Source of the DNA: Rheum nobile
Lineage: Eukaryota; Streptophyta; Magnoliopsida; Caryophyllales; Polygonaceae
NCBI GenBank assembly: GCA_027886185.1
Contig: WOAB01000052.1
Coordinates: 62,001 to 126,000 of the forward strand
Length of the DNA: 64,000 nucleotides
Reading direction: 5' to 3'
A program made the translations under genes and the position numbers. This document shows, piece after piece, positions 12,223 through 24,171 of this stretch (positions within the stretch are counted from its first letter, which is position 1; the number at the start of each line of letters is the position of its first letter). The notes beneath the pieces were generated by a model. It did no database searches and had not been told where the DNA came from. It saw only the letters and a list, made by a program, of their open reading frames with translations.

Positions 12223-13126
12223 TGTTGGTGATTTTAGTGTCATCAAGAGACCGTTCCCTATACCCATATAGGGAACGGTGCCATTTAGTGTGATCGGGAT
12301 TCATACGGCACTATAAGATCTCACTTAGCTACATCACGGGTTTGGAGGTGTGGAGTACACACTCGTGTAAGCATACTTGAGATTCTGAGGGAGACATTAA
12401 GGATATGTGATGTTACCCATATGGGAACAGTGCATCAGAGAGGTTAATTGTGTCTTTAAGACAGATCGACGTTACGTAAGGTTGAACGAGTGCTCGTTCC
12501 TTGGAGGGATCAGCCGTTCCCTAGGTGGGAACATCAAGTTCCCTGAGGCATGGTTAAAGTTTCAGCACGTGATAAATGTGTTGTAACTGCCTTGGTAACC
12601 GTCGAAATAACCGCCTCTTAACTACCTTAAATCAGTTGATAACTGATAGAAGTAGTTGGATATCCTTGGAAACGGTTGGTGGCAGTTGGAACGGTTGGTA
12701 ACCGTTAGTAACCGCTTGTAACTGCTTGTAACTGCCGTAACCGTTCCCTGTAACTGCCCGAAAGCCTATATAAAGGCATTTCGGTGATAGTGTTGGGTGA
12801 TCAGATTTTACGCACGAGTTCTCTATCTGAGTTGAAGTCATACTCCACAAATACATGAACATAGTTTAGTTCCCATCAGAAGCCTTGAAGGGAACTAGAG
12901 GATTTGTCTTATCTCACTTCAGATTTTGCGGATTCCCTAAGGCTTAGTAAGGGGTAAAATTCTGATTTCGGAAAGTGTTTTCACGATTCAAATTTTATCT
13001 GAGTTACAGCGTTCATTGATCGTACCCTATTGAAGCCGAAGTCAACATCAAGAGAAGATCAAGACTAGCAGGGAACAGTCGCCTCAACATACACTGTTCC
13101 TTTATTCAGCATACCTTGTTCTTACA
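12223..13126 (+). repeat. Copia 5' LTR
   Basis: 904 bp, TG...CA ended. It carries a GTTCCC/GGGAAC inverted motif near 12250 and again near 12500-12535, and a TATATAAA box at 12767-12774. Confidence 0.93.
12657..12774 (+). promoter_or_regulatory. Copia LTR promoter: MYB-like repeat cluster and TATA box
   Basis: Repeated AACGGTT, AACCGTT, TAACTGC and CAGTTGG motifs, which fit plant MYB core sites (CNGTTR), are packed immediately upstream of TATATAAA at 12767-12774. The 3' LTR has the same layout with TATATAAA at 18339-18346 and one extra repeat block. Function is inferred from layout only. Confidence 0.55.
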
Positions 13127-13150
13127 ATCGAAATCAAAATTTTCGGATCA

Positions 13151-16100
13151 ATGACGACTGTTCGTGAGATGACGACGAAGTTCCAGAAGTTGGAAAAATT
13201 CGAAGGGATTGACTTCCGCCGTTGGCAAAAGAAGATGCATTTCCTCTTGACCACCCTCAAGGTGGTATACGTCCTATCCACTCCCATGCCGGAGTTAGTC
13301 GATGATGAACCACTTGAGGTCGTGAGGAAAAGGAGCAAATGGGAGAACGATGACTACATTTGCCGGGGCCACATCTTAAACGGTATGTTCGACTCCCTCT
13401 TTGATGTGTACCAAAATGTTGAATCTGCCAAGGAACTTTGGGACTCTCTAGAGTTGAAGTACATGGCTGAAGACGCTTCAAGCGTAAAGTTCCTTGTGAG
13501 CAACTTCAATACATATAAAATGGTTGACTCAAGACCGGTGATGGAGCAATATCATGAGATACTCCGTATCTTGGGGCAGTTTGCTCAACATAAATTGAAT
13601 ATGGATGAGTCCATTTCTGTGTCAAGCATTATTGACAAATTGCCTCCATCATGGAAAGATTTCAAGCACATGTTGAAGCACAAGAAGGAAGGTATTTCCC
13701 TTGTGGAACTTGGCAGCCACTTGCGTATTGAAGAGGGCCTTTGTTCGCAAGAGAAAGGAAAGGAGAAAGAGACTCCCAATTCTTCCACCATCAACATGAT
13801 AGAAGAAGGTTCCCATAAGGGTAACAACAAGAAGGGCAAGAAAAGGCCGCACAACAACACAAGCACCGGTCCCAACAAGAAACCCTCTCAAAATGGGTGT
13901 TGGAACTGTGGGAAGCCTGGACATCTTAAGAAGGATTGTTGGGCTGGAAAGGGAAAGAAGGGCAACGTTCCCAACCAGTCTGCTCAAGGTTCTAAGGACC
14001 AAGGGCAGAAATCTCATCAAGGTCAGAAAGGAACGGTTCCCTCGAACGGAACTGTTCCCTCTTTAGTAACATTTCCTGGTTTGGACTTTGTTCCTAAAAT
14101 TTCTGAGGCCTTCTTTGTGCAGGATGATGAGATAGCATGGTGGGTTGACTCGGGTGCTACCACACACGTGTGTAGGGACAAGTCAATGTTCAAGATCTTC
14201 GTTCCGTTGGATGATGGGCGTGTCCTTCATATGGGAAACGAGTCAACTGCCCCCGTCTTAGGCAAAGGCCAAGTGGAGTTAGAGTTCTCTTCTGGGAAGA
14301 CTTTAATTCTGAAAAATGTGTTGTATGTACCCAGAATAAGGAAAAATTTAGTCTCTAGTGATATCCTTAACAAGTTAGGCTTTCGGCAAGTGTTTGAAGC
14401 CGATAAATATATATTATCTAAGGGCGGTGTATTTGTAGGACGTGGTTACCTATGTAATGATATGTTTAAGCTAAGTATCAATAAAGTTATGAATTCAACT
14501 TATATGACTTGTGGTCAAGGTTCTATTTCTTCTGAACATGTTGTTCCCTCAGTGGGAACGACCCCTTCAAACGGTGTTGTTCCCTCAGAGGAAAATGTTT
14601 CCTCTCTATGGTATGCTCGCCTAGGACATGTTCATTATAAACGCATGTTTGATATGTCTAAAAATGGTTTAATTCCTCCATTTGATATGAGTTTAGAGAG
14701 GTGTAGAACTTGCTTGCTTACTAAGATAACAAGACAACCGTTCCTTGATGTTCAGAGAAATAGTGTAGTGCTTGATTTGATACATAGTGACTTATGTGAT
14801 TTTCATGCTTCTCCGTCCTTGGGAAATATGAAATATGTTGTTACTTACATAGATGATTATTCCTGTTATTGTTATGTATTTCTATTGCATGCTAAGGATG
14901 AGGCCCTTGGAAAATTTAAAATCTATCAAACTGAAGTGGAACTTCAGTTGGGAATGGTGATCAAAAGATTGCGCACCGATAGAGGTGGTGAGTATTTTGA
15001 CCCAGAATACTTCCAATCCGTAGGAATCATTCATGAAACCACGGCTCCCTATACACCACAACAAAATGGTGTCGGAGAGGAATAATCGAGTTCTTAAGGA
15101 AATGGTCAATTCCATGCTTTCCTACTCATGTTTAAATGACGGATTTTGGGGGAAAGCCATGTTGACGGCTTGTTACCTATTGAATAGGGTTCCTAACAAA
15201 AGAAACAAGACTACCCCATATGAGCTTTGGTTCCAAAGGAAGCCAAATCTGAATTATCTTCGGGTTTGGGGATGTAGGGCGGTTATAAGACTACCCGAAC
15301 CCAAGCGAAAGACTTTGGGTGAAAGAGGTGTTGAATGTATCTTTATTGGATATGATGAGCATTCCAAGGCATATAGGTTCTATGTTATTGAACCTAACAA
15401 GTCTATTTCGGTTCACTCCGTTATAGAGTCAAGAGATGCTATCTTTGATGAAAAACGATTTTCATTGATACCTTTACAAAAAGTCATTGTTCCCAGTAAT
15501 AATGGAGGCAATGATAGTGTTCCCAATACAAGTGTAAACATTGATATGGATGTCCAACCTGGGAACAGTGAACCAGAGATCCGAAAGAGTAAAAGAGTAA
15601 GGAAGGGAACGTCCTTTGGTCCTGACTTCCATGTTTACTTGGTAGAGGGAACAAGGGATGAAGTTGGATCCCAATACTTGTATTGTTACAATATTGAGGA
15701 TGACCCAAAGACGTTTACTGAGGCAATGAAGTCTCAAGATGTTTCCTTTTGGAAAGAGGCCATAAATGATGAGATGGATTCCATCATGGGGAACAATACA
15801 TGGGTCTTGGATGATCTTCCCCCTGGCTGTAAGCCATTGGGAAGTAAGTGGATATTCAAGAAGAAGATGAAAGTGGATGGAACCATAGATAAGTTTAAGG
15901 CCCGATTGGTTGTTCAAGGCTTTAGACAAAAGTATGGAACCGACTACTTTGATACCTATGCACCGGTTGCTAGGATTACCACCATCAAGCTATTGATTGC
16001 CTTGGCTGCTATTCACAAGTTGGTTATACACCAAATGAATGTGAAAACAGCGTTCCTTAATGGGGACCTTGGGGAAGAAGTGTATATGAAACAACCTGAA

Positions 16101-17242
16101 GGATTCGTTATGCCCGGACAAGAGCATAAGGTGTGCAAATTGGTCAAATCTTTGTATGGGCTGAAGCAAGCACCAAAACAATGGCATCAAAAGTTTGATG
16201 AGGTTGTGTTGTCCAATGGATTCACACTGAATCAATCCGACAAGTGTGTATATAGCAAATTTGATAATTCTGGGAACGGTGTTATAATTTGCTTGTACGT
16301 GGATGACATGTTGATCTTTGGAACGGATCAAAGGCAAGTAGACCTTACAAAGGCATTTTTGTCATCACAATTCTCCATGAAGGACATGTGGGAGGCTGAT
16401 GTTATCCTAGGGATTAGGATAAGGCGGGGAACGGAGGGCTTATCGTTGTCACAATCTCATTACATTGAGAAAGTATTGGAGAAATTCAATTGTCATAAGT
16501 ACACTCCTTTGAAAACACCATATGATCCGAGTGTTAAACTGTTCCCTAACAAGGAAAAACAGTTATGCAACTTGAGTACTCAAGGGTTATTGGGTGCTTG
16601 ATGTATGCCATGACAAGTACTAGGCCGCATATTGCTTTTGTAGTAGGGAAGCTTAGTCGCTATACTAGTAATCCTAGTGCATATCATTGACAAGCGGTTC
16701 GACGGGTACTTCAGTACCTTAAGGGAACATTGGACTTTTGTCTTACTTATAGTGGATCACCCTCGGTGTTAGAGGGATATTCAGATGCAAGTTGGATCAC
16801 AAATGAAGAGGATCATTCTTCCACTAGTGGGTGGGTGTTCCTTGTTGGTGGGGGTGCCATCTCATGGGCTTCCAAGAAACAAACTTGCATCTCGAGTTCC
16901 ACCATGGAATCAGAGTTTGTTGCCTTAGCCGCTGCTGGGAAAGAAACAGAATGGCTAAGGAACTTGATATATGAAATTCCATTATGGGAAAAGCCAATTT
17001 CACCTATATCAATCCATTGTGATACCGCTGCAACTTTGGCTAAGGCATATAGCCATGTATACAATGGGAAATCACGTCACTTGGGTGTGAGACATAGTGC
17101 GATAAGAGAGCTCATTACGCATGGGGTGATTTCGATGGATTTTGTTAGATCACAACAAAACTTGGCTGATCACTTGACGAAGGGGTTGGCTAGGGACTTG
17201 GTTTCCAAGTCGGCTAAGGGGATGGGATTAAGACCCCTATAG
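13151..17242 (+). pseudogene. Copia gag-pol polyprotein, broken
   Basis: ATG at 13151, only 24 bases after the LTR. Gag (residues 1 to about 230) precedes a CCHC zinc knuckle, CWNCGKPGHLKKDC (residues 250-263). The aspartic protease motif DSGA starts at residue 333 (14147). A GAG-pre-integrase zinc domain follows (H-x-H and CRTC), then the integrase core (HSDLCDF, RTDRGGEY, TPQQNG). A one-base shift near 15070 breaks the frame just before the third catalytic residue, which is read in the next frame (SERNNR). Reverse transcriptase has its YVDD box at 16296-16307. A second shift near 16573 and TGA at 16688-16690 precede RNase H (GYSDASW, SSSTMESEF, HCDTAATLA), ending at 17242. The arrangement and lengths are normal for copia; only the breaks are abnormal. 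The lineage within copia is not assigned. Confidence 0.93.
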
Positions 17243-17781
17243 TTTTCTAGCGGTAGGATACCCAATTCCTTTCCAATTAATGTTGGGAACGAATTCAATG
17301 TGGAAAGCCTACACCTAGAAACTATGAGCACAAAGGAACAGTCCCCAGGTATGTGCTATATTCCTACAAGTTTAGAGGTTGAAAGCAATTTCTTAATAGT
17401 TCCTTTTAAAAAGTGCAGATTGTAGGTGCACGATTGAGGATGCGTTCCTTAAAAGGATATACCTATATGGGCGTGAATATTGGCCGCTTCATGAAGTTTA
17501 GGTTGACTTCAAAATGCTCACGAATGGATAAGGACTCAAGGCCATTAAGAGAGTCAAGTTACACTATGGAATTGTATAGTAATTCATGTGTATGTTATCT
17601 TCATGCATCCAAAGAGGTTGATTGGTTCAATCCTTAGGACACCATGATTCCCGGGTGTTTGAAATGTGTAATTACACTAAGACATAAATTCAATCGTTTG
17701 TATATTTGTGTTTATGCATGAGTTTGGGATGAAGACTTGCTTATTTTGTGAATCAAGGATTACACTAAAATGGGGGAGGAT
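17243..17781 (+). other. Copia 3' spacer and polypurine tract
   Basis: Non-coding spacer after RNase H. It ends in the purine run AAAATGGGGGAGGA (17767-17780) immediately before the 3' LTR, the expected plus-strand primer. Confidence 0.8.
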
Positions 17782-18698
17782 TGTTGGTGATTTTAGTGTC
17801 ATCAAGAGACCGTTCCCATATAGGGAACGATGCCATTTAGTGTGATCGGGATTCATACGGCACTATAAGATCTCACTTAGCTACATCACGGGTTTGGAGG
17901 TGTGGAGTACACACTCGTGTAAGCATACTTGAGATTTCGAGGGAGACATTAAGGATATGTGACGTTACCCATATGGGAACAGTGCATCAGAGAGATTAAT
18001 TGTGTCTTTAAGACAGATCGACGTTACGTAAGGTTGAACGAGTGCTCGTTCCTTGGAGGGATCAACCATTCCCTAGGTGGGAACGTCAAGTTCCCTGAGG
18101 CATGGTTAAAGTTTTAGCACATGATAAATGTGTTGTAACCGCCTTGGTAACCGTCGAAATAACCGCCTCTTAACTACCTTAAATCAATTGATAACTGATA
18201 GAAGTAGTTGGATATCCTTGGAAACGGTTGGTAGCAGTTGGAACGGTTGGTAACCGTTAGTAACGGTTGGTAACCGTTAGTAACCTCTTATAACTGCTTG
18301 TAACTGCCGTAACCGTTCCCTGTAACTGCCCGAAAGCCTATATAAAGGCATTTCAGTGATAGTGTTGGGTGATCAGATTTTACGCACGAGTTCTCTATCT
18401 GAGTTGAAGTCATACTCCACAAATACATGAACATAGTTTAGTTCCCATCAGAAGCCTTGAAGGGAACTAGAGAATTTGTCTTATCTCACTTCAGATTTTG
18501 CGGATTCCCTAAGGCTTAGTAAGGGGTAAAATTCTGATTTCGGAAAGTGTTTTCATGATTCAAATTTTATCTGAGTTACAGCGTTCATTGATCGTACCCT
18601 ATTGAAGCCGAAGTCAACATCAAGAGAAGATCAAGACTAGCAGGGAACAGTCGCCTCAACATACACTGTTCCTTTATTCAGCATACCTTGTTCTTACA
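17782..18698 (+). repeat. Copia 3' LTR
   Basis: 917 bp, almost identical to the 5' LTR. It lacks the short CCCTATA insertion near 12255 and has an additional TAACGGTTGGTAACCGTTAG unit near 18255-18275. Confidence 0.93.
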
Positions 18699-18703
18699 AC
18701 TTC

Positions 18704-18861
18704 CACTTTTTTGGATGAACCCGGACGAAATCGAGGCTAATTACATCTAGTAACTTAGGGTTTTACTAGATAATTACTTTGGTAACAATATGGATTTGTT
18801 GAACGAACTGATTCAACAAAGATTTGGTCGAATTTCAACTGATTTGGGAGATCCTAACTAG
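18704..18861 (-). repeat. Solo LTR 2, part b
   Basis: Short LTR remnant between the copia element and CACTA 2; no coding content. Assignment rests on the copia TSD to its left and the CACTA end to its right. Confidence 0.65.
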
Positions 18862-19290
18862 CACTACCAAATATCGACCCTATTGTAATCGCTAAAACAA
18901 ATTACTATAGGGCCAAAATCCATTACAATAGACCTACTGCAATGGTTTACACATGGTTACTATAGAGGCCATTGTCCTAGATTTAGGGTAACAGTTGTTT
19001 AATCTATTGTAACAGATGTATAAATTAGGCTACAACCGTTACATTAGATGTAACATCCATTACACTATGCATCCATTACATTAGATATAAAAAGCGTTAC
19101 AACATACATCCATTACATTAGATATACAACCGTTACGTTTGGTTCAAGCATTACATTAGTTATTGAAGTATTACCTTAGTTATAACCATTACCATTACCA
19201 TTTCCTACACCCATTACCTTAGTCATCTACTGTAACAGATTTTACAAAAGAAAGAGTTGTTACATTAGACAATATATCTATTATAATAAA
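18862..19290. repeat. Left TIR and subterminal repeats of CACTA 2
   Basis: More than ten copies of CATTACA/CGTTACA/TGTAAC motifs, the same set as at 52180-52412. From 19291 to 19537 the sequence is AT-rich with no gene. Confidence 0.78.
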
Positions 19291-19543
19291 ATATATATAA
19301 AAATTATCTATAATTCAAATATTGATATACATACATATATATACATGCACCTGTTGTAAATATATTTTAAGAGATTGATATCTAGAAACACATATTAACA
19401 AACTTAAAATAATGTTTCATATTAATACTTAAAGTGAAGTTAATTACAAAATGATGATAGCTAAATATATACCCAAAAAGCATCCATAACCCATATACAC
19501 AATATATCCAAAAGGTAGTTTAATGTTTAGCTAACTGTGTAAC

Positions 19544-21035
19544 TGATAGGTGTCATTTCATATACCTTAACTAACAATTATTAGCATTATTTAGAGAAAT
19601 TTAGGATGAGATTGTGGCTAAGTCTGTAATCCAGAAGTTGTGGAGAGAAGTGAAGAAATCATGGGATTTATAGAGGTTTGAAGTGTATTGAAGAGTAGAA
19701 GAACAATGTGCTGAATTCAAATGGTTCGTTCTCTCTACTCAGATGTCCAAATGAAGTGATTCCAATTCGAGGAGTTAGATCTTGAAGTCTACTACAAGTC
19801 CTCAAAATATGAGCGTAATCCGAGTTGGGAATCAAAAGTTATGGTGTTTCTACTAAAGTGTCGCAGAAGCTGAAAAAGACATCGCCGCCCCGCGGTGGAA
19901 CTCACCGCCCCGCGGTGTAACTTGACGCCCCGCGCCAGAAGCCACCGCGACCCGGCGGTGGATCTCAGAGAAGGCAACTAGAAGACTGACGCCCCGCGGT
20001 GGGCACGTCACGCCTCGCGGCCAGTAGAAGATTTTATTTCCTTTATTGCATTTCAGACTTTCTTATTTCTATTATTTTATTTCCTTTGTTATTTCCTTTA
20101 GGTTAACTTATTTCCTAAACCTATTTAAGACCTCTTTCTAGGTCTTGAGTGGGCATTCACGCCCCAGAGGCAGACACTTTTTACATTACGCAGGTTATTT
20201 TTCTATTAGGTTTTCATTCTCGTTTGAATGAAGAACTAACTTCCCTTTGTTCTATTAGACGATTGAAGCAATACAGTTGATGTGTTTGTGAGATTTCTAT
20301 TCCTTGTTCTTATCCTTATAAGTGTTGGTTTGATTCTCTTGGTTATATTGAATATTGATTTCTTGTTGTTCTTCTTAGCCTGATCAACTAGGTTGAATAC
20401 TTTTTATCAATTGCTAGGATTGCATATAGGGGTTCCGAGTGCATATCTAGTAGCAAACACAATTGTGCGTATAGGGGTTCCGAGCGTACAATTGTGAGTG
20501 AGAATCAGTTGCATGCGAGTATTAATACGTCTTTCTATTTGCGTGTATCCTATATCCTTGTGTGTATTGCTATTGCTTTGTTGGTGGTAAAGTACACCGA
20601 CAATTGTGAGAATCGGAGGTGCTTTACCATTGGCATAGTAATAAGTCTATTGACAACTGTGAGAATCAATAGTACTTAACATCAGGGTGGAAACAACTAC
20701 AAGGATAGTAAAAGAACTTGGATTAAATAGATTTCTGTGATCAAATTATATCTCTGTATTGTGGATCTCGCTCTAGTAGGACTACTTTCCCCATTATATT
20801 TTCTCAACTCAACCAAACTTGTTTGCTTTGCTTGATTTGCTTGCTTTGCTTTCTCGTGATAACTAAACCCCCCTTGCTTGTTACTTGTCATTTACAATTG
20901 CATACTGCATCAGATCTTCCCTGTGGGTTCGACCCCTGCTTGCTTATTATACATCTATTTAGTAGGTCTGTTAGGACTTTTTACTTTGATAAGGCTAATC
21001 AACGATATTTGCATTGCGCACTTTTAGCCCCGTCA
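19544..21035 (+). repeat. Athila-type 5' LTR
   Basis: 1492 bp. It contains a GC-rich cluster at 19883-20022 built from CGCCCCGCGGTG-like units, and a pair of GGGGTTCCGAG repeats near 20430 and 20472. Confidence 0.93.
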
Positions 21036-21039
21036 AATT

Positions 21040-21057
21040 TGGCGCCGTTGTCGGGGA
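21040..21057 (+). other. Primer binding site, tRNA-Asp type
   Basis: TGGCGCCGTTGTCGGGGA, four bases after the LTR. This is the primer site usual in Athila/Tat lineages. Confidence 0.85.
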
Positions 21058-21172
21058 AGTTTTCTGTTTTGTTGTGTGTTTTTGTGATTGACTGCGGTGT
21101 GGATCTATCTTACGGTCCGCACCTTTGCTACTGATTCACTACTTGTTGAAGTTGATACAGAAACAGGTACGA

Positions 21173-22837
21173 ATGGCACAGACACTCCGACAGCTGACTG
21201 CGCCAGATCTGATACAGCAGCCATTGGCTGTAATCATTCCACCCCTTGCGGATGGTGTGACATTTGAGCTCAGAATAGGAGTGCTACGGTTGCTCCCGAG
21301 ATACTATGGACGATGTGGAGAGGACCCCATCCTACACTTGGGTAAATTCCACAACGTCATCATGAGCATTAAACTAGCTAACGTCACTGAAGATCAAATT
21401 AAAATGAGAGTTTTCGGGTTCACTCTTAAGGACGATGCTGAAGACTGGTACTATCATCTGCCTGGTGGAAGCATAGATTCATGGGCTAAGCTACAAAAGG
21501 CATTCCTCGCACACTTTTTCCCAACCAAGATGGCGAATGCCTTGAAAAGGGCAATTGCCAGTATTGAACAAGGAGAGGAGGAGATCCGTTATGACTATTG
21601 TGAGCGGTTCAAACGACTTTGTTCTAGTTGCCCGTTCCTTGGTTTTGACAAGAAAGCTCTAGTACTCTATGTTTACAGTGGGCTGCTGGATGATGAAAGA
21701 AGAATCATAGATGCTACGTGTGGTGGTAGTATCTTGAATATGACCCCTGATACATCCATGACTAGACTTCATGATATGGCTGAGAGCACAAGAGATTTCG
21801 ATGAAGCCCCAAAGACCAGAGGAGTTAATGCTGTCAACTCCAATGATGCACATTTATTGCAAGAAATTACTTCATTGAAAGACATTATTGCGAAGACGGG
21901 TAAACAAGAAACACCTCAACCCCACTTTGATGAGCTACCAGTAGCTTTCCATGCTAGTAACTCCCCTTCAACTGAAGACATGCTCAAGACCTTAACAATG
22001 CACTTCACAACGCATGTGCAAACTACTAAGGCCAGCATCAAGAGCATGAAGGAGGCCGTGGTTCATTTGACAGATGTGGTCACTAGGTTGGACAAAAGGG
22101 CCGCGCATGAAAGTGTAAATGCTGTGACCCTCCGAAGTGGCAAGGAATTGCAAGTCGTCCCTACTGCTGAAAAGGACGACAGAGCTGAAATTGAAGATGG
22201 GCAAGTTCCACCGCCCCGCGGCGACACCCACCGTGACCCGGCTGAAGCTCTCAGTTGTCCTGAGTTAACACCACCGCCCCGCGGCCAAGAACACCGCCTC
22301 GCGGTGAGACTACCACCCCGCGGTGAATGCCCAGATCTGGATATTGATCATGACGAAGAAGCGGACCCCTTTGTTCGTCCAATTTTTTCTCCTCTTGGTT
22401 CTGAAAAGCTCCCTGTCCCCTTTCCGGAGGCACTAAAGGAGAGGATGATAATTGACGACAAGGATCTCTTCGACACCTCCAGTAGCTGCAAGGCAACCAT
22501 CCCTTTGGTCCATTTAGCAAACAGTGCCCCGTGCTACACAGAACTTTTAAGGGCGCTGTGTAAGATCAAAAAGAAACCAAAGGGGAAGCACAAGAAGGAG
22601 GCCTTGATGCCAGTGGCTGATTTTTATACGCTGGATACGGGGCAGGACATACATGCAGCCCCTGAGATGCTGGGTAGACAGTTTTTAAATATGGCAAGTG
22701 CATTCATGGATACGACGAGTGGTCCAGCCATCAGCAATTGCACAAGCATGGGGGAACGGATCGACATGGAGTATACAAAGAGACATCCCCCTGATATTGG
22801 TCTTAGGAGTTCAGTTGTTGTGAGCAACCCAAGTTGA
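21173..22837 (+). CDS. gag: Athila-type gag polyprotein, open reading frame
   Basis: ATG at 21173 gives about 554 residues with no break. The N-terminal third holds the retrotransposon gag domain (FELRIGVLRLLP, EDWYYHLPGGSIDSWAKL, FLAHFFPTKM, a YDYCERFKRLCSSCP block). A middle region carries the Athila hallmark NAVTLRSGKEL, followed by a Pro/Arg-rich stretch (PPPRG, LPPRG) encoded by the same GC-rich motif found in the LTR. The C-terminus reaches LGRQFLNMASAFMDTTSGP, which resembles the start of the protease region and then ends, so the pol part was lost by a clean deletion. Product: capsid-like protein for cytoplasmic particles. The ATG was chosen because it follows the leader directly and opens MAQTLRQLTAPDL, typical for the family. 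Upstream in-frame alternative starts lie in the leader. Confidence 0.87.
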   Translation: MAQTLRQLTAPDLIQQPLAVIIPPLADGVTFELRIGVLRLLPRYYGRCGEDPILHLGKFHNVIMSIKLANVTEDQIKMRVFGFTLKDDAEDWYYHLPGGSIDSWAKLQKAFLAHFFPTKMANALKRAIASIEQGEEEIRYDYCERFKRLCSSCPFLGFDKKALVLYVYSGLLDDERRIIDATCGGSILNMTPDTSMTRLHDMAESTRDFDEAPKTRGVNAVNSNDAHLLQEITSLKDIIAKTGKQETPQPHFDELPVAFHASNSPSTEDMLKTLTMHFTTHVQTTKASIKSMKEAVVHLTDVVTRLDKRAAHESVNAVTLRSGKELQVVPTAEKDDRAEIEDGQVPPPRGDTHRDPAEALSCPELTPPPRGQEHRLAVRLPPRGECPDLDIDHDEEADPFVRPIFSPLGSEKLPVPFPEALKERMIIDDKDLFDTSSSCKATIPLVHLANSAPCYTELLRALCKIKKKPKGKHKKEALMPVADFYTLDTGQDIHAAPEMLGRQFLNMASAFMDTTSGPAISNCTSMGERIDMEYTKRHPPDIGLRSSVVVSNPS

Positions 22838-24171
22838 GAATGAGCAGGATGTCAAGCCATGACAATAACTAAGGCGCTATCCGGGAGGCAACCCGAGGTA
22901 TGTTTTTCTTTTCCCTTGTTTTTCTTTCTTTGTTTTTACATTTTTTTCTTTAGTATGTTTTTGCTTTGTTTTTGTTTTTCTTTGTTTCCGACTAACCTGC
23001 AGAGAGGAGACCCTATGCGAATTGAAGAAGGTGTTTCCCACACCATTGTAAGTCTTCTTTTTCCCTGCACTAAGTCACTCCCCGAAAAAAACCTTAAACG
23101 GGGAGCAAAAAAAAAAAAAAAAAAAAAGAGGTATCGAAGGCCAGATGTCCAGAGTTCCCTATGGAGAAGATGCGCATCATGTTGTCAAGGAGGATACATT
23201 GCCCTACACATTTTGGCAACGATGATGGCCCTACAATTGACAACTGAGGAGGAGGAACACTAGAGCCTCCACCACGATTATATTTGGGCTCCACCATGTG
23301 TTCCTAGAAGGCCGTGCAACCCTACTATCATTGTTTTATCACTACTCACCAAAGTGGTTCCCTTTTGATTGCACGGTAAAAGAAGATTATAGAATTGATG
23401 AAGACACCCGCCCAACACCAGAGACCTGGGATTTATTGAAGAAGACCGCCAGCGACACCTTCAGTGTCCAAGCAACTTGGCGACGTTTGTGAGTTATTTT
23501 TTGCTTTTCCCTATGCTCTTATTCTTTTGTCTTTCATTACATTGAGGACAATGCAATGTTTAAGCATGGGGGAGAGTTCTATACTTGCTACGTTGTTGAG
23601 GAGAAAAATTAAAAAAATGAAAAAAGCCAAAAATTGAAAAAAGGCATACATTAGAAATCCTGGGATAGGTCGAAAACCCAAAAGGGCGGCCTAGGCAATA
23701 AGCAGGTGGCTTGGACCAGCATTAGGCTGGGGTAATATGTGGTCAAGAGTGGCGTGAGCTTATGTGAGTACATCTATTAAAAAATGAAATGAGTGGCTTG
23801 GTGAAAACCCGAAAGGGCGCCTTGGCAAAATGAGCGAAAAGAAGAAGAGTGATTTTAGGATTTCTCATTATTCTTGGCGAGGCGTCACAAGAAGATGAGT
23901 TATAAGGAGGATTCGGGTAGGTCACTCTGGAGAGATAAGAAGATAGATGGGAGATTAGGATTAGATTTGATTCACTCTGTGGTGTTTGGGATAAGCTTGG
24001 GGAAAGTACTCTGCTTCCCTTTTAGCTTGATTGTCTGGAGTTGATTGTTGAGATGTTGTAGTTGCTGGTGTCATATTTTCTTATACTTCCTGAGACTTTG
24101 GTGTTCGATTGAGAGAGTAGGTTTATCATTAGCTTACTCGGGACGAGTAAAAGTCTAAGTATGTGGGAATT
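22838..24171 (+). other. Athila-type 3' internal region, non-coding
   Basis: It begins with a GCTATCCGGGAGGCAACCCG block and includes a 20-odd base poly-A run at 23108-23129 and a GCATGGGGGAGAG block near 23564, both usual in Athila 3' regions. It ends in GTATGTGGGAATT before the LTR (polypurine-like). No env or pol frame is supported. Confidence 0.7.

Larger units (their letters stand above)
12223..18698 (+). mobile_element. Ty1/copia LTR retrotransposon
   Basis: Two LTRs of about 0.9 kb (12223-13126 and 17782-18698) begin TGTTGG and end CTTACA. The 5-bp duplication ACTTC lies at 12218-12222 and 18699-18703. Gene order is gag, protease, integrase, reverse transcriptase, RNase H, which defines copia. 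The LTRs look very similar by eye, differing mainly by short indels, so insertion is relatively recent. Two frameshifts and one stop disable the polyprotein. Confidence 0.95.

Noticed and set aside
22859..23263. Open frame of 134 codons after the Athila gag
   Set aside because: It is Phe/Leu-rich from a poly-T tract and crosses a poly-A run; it lies in the usual non-coding 3' region.
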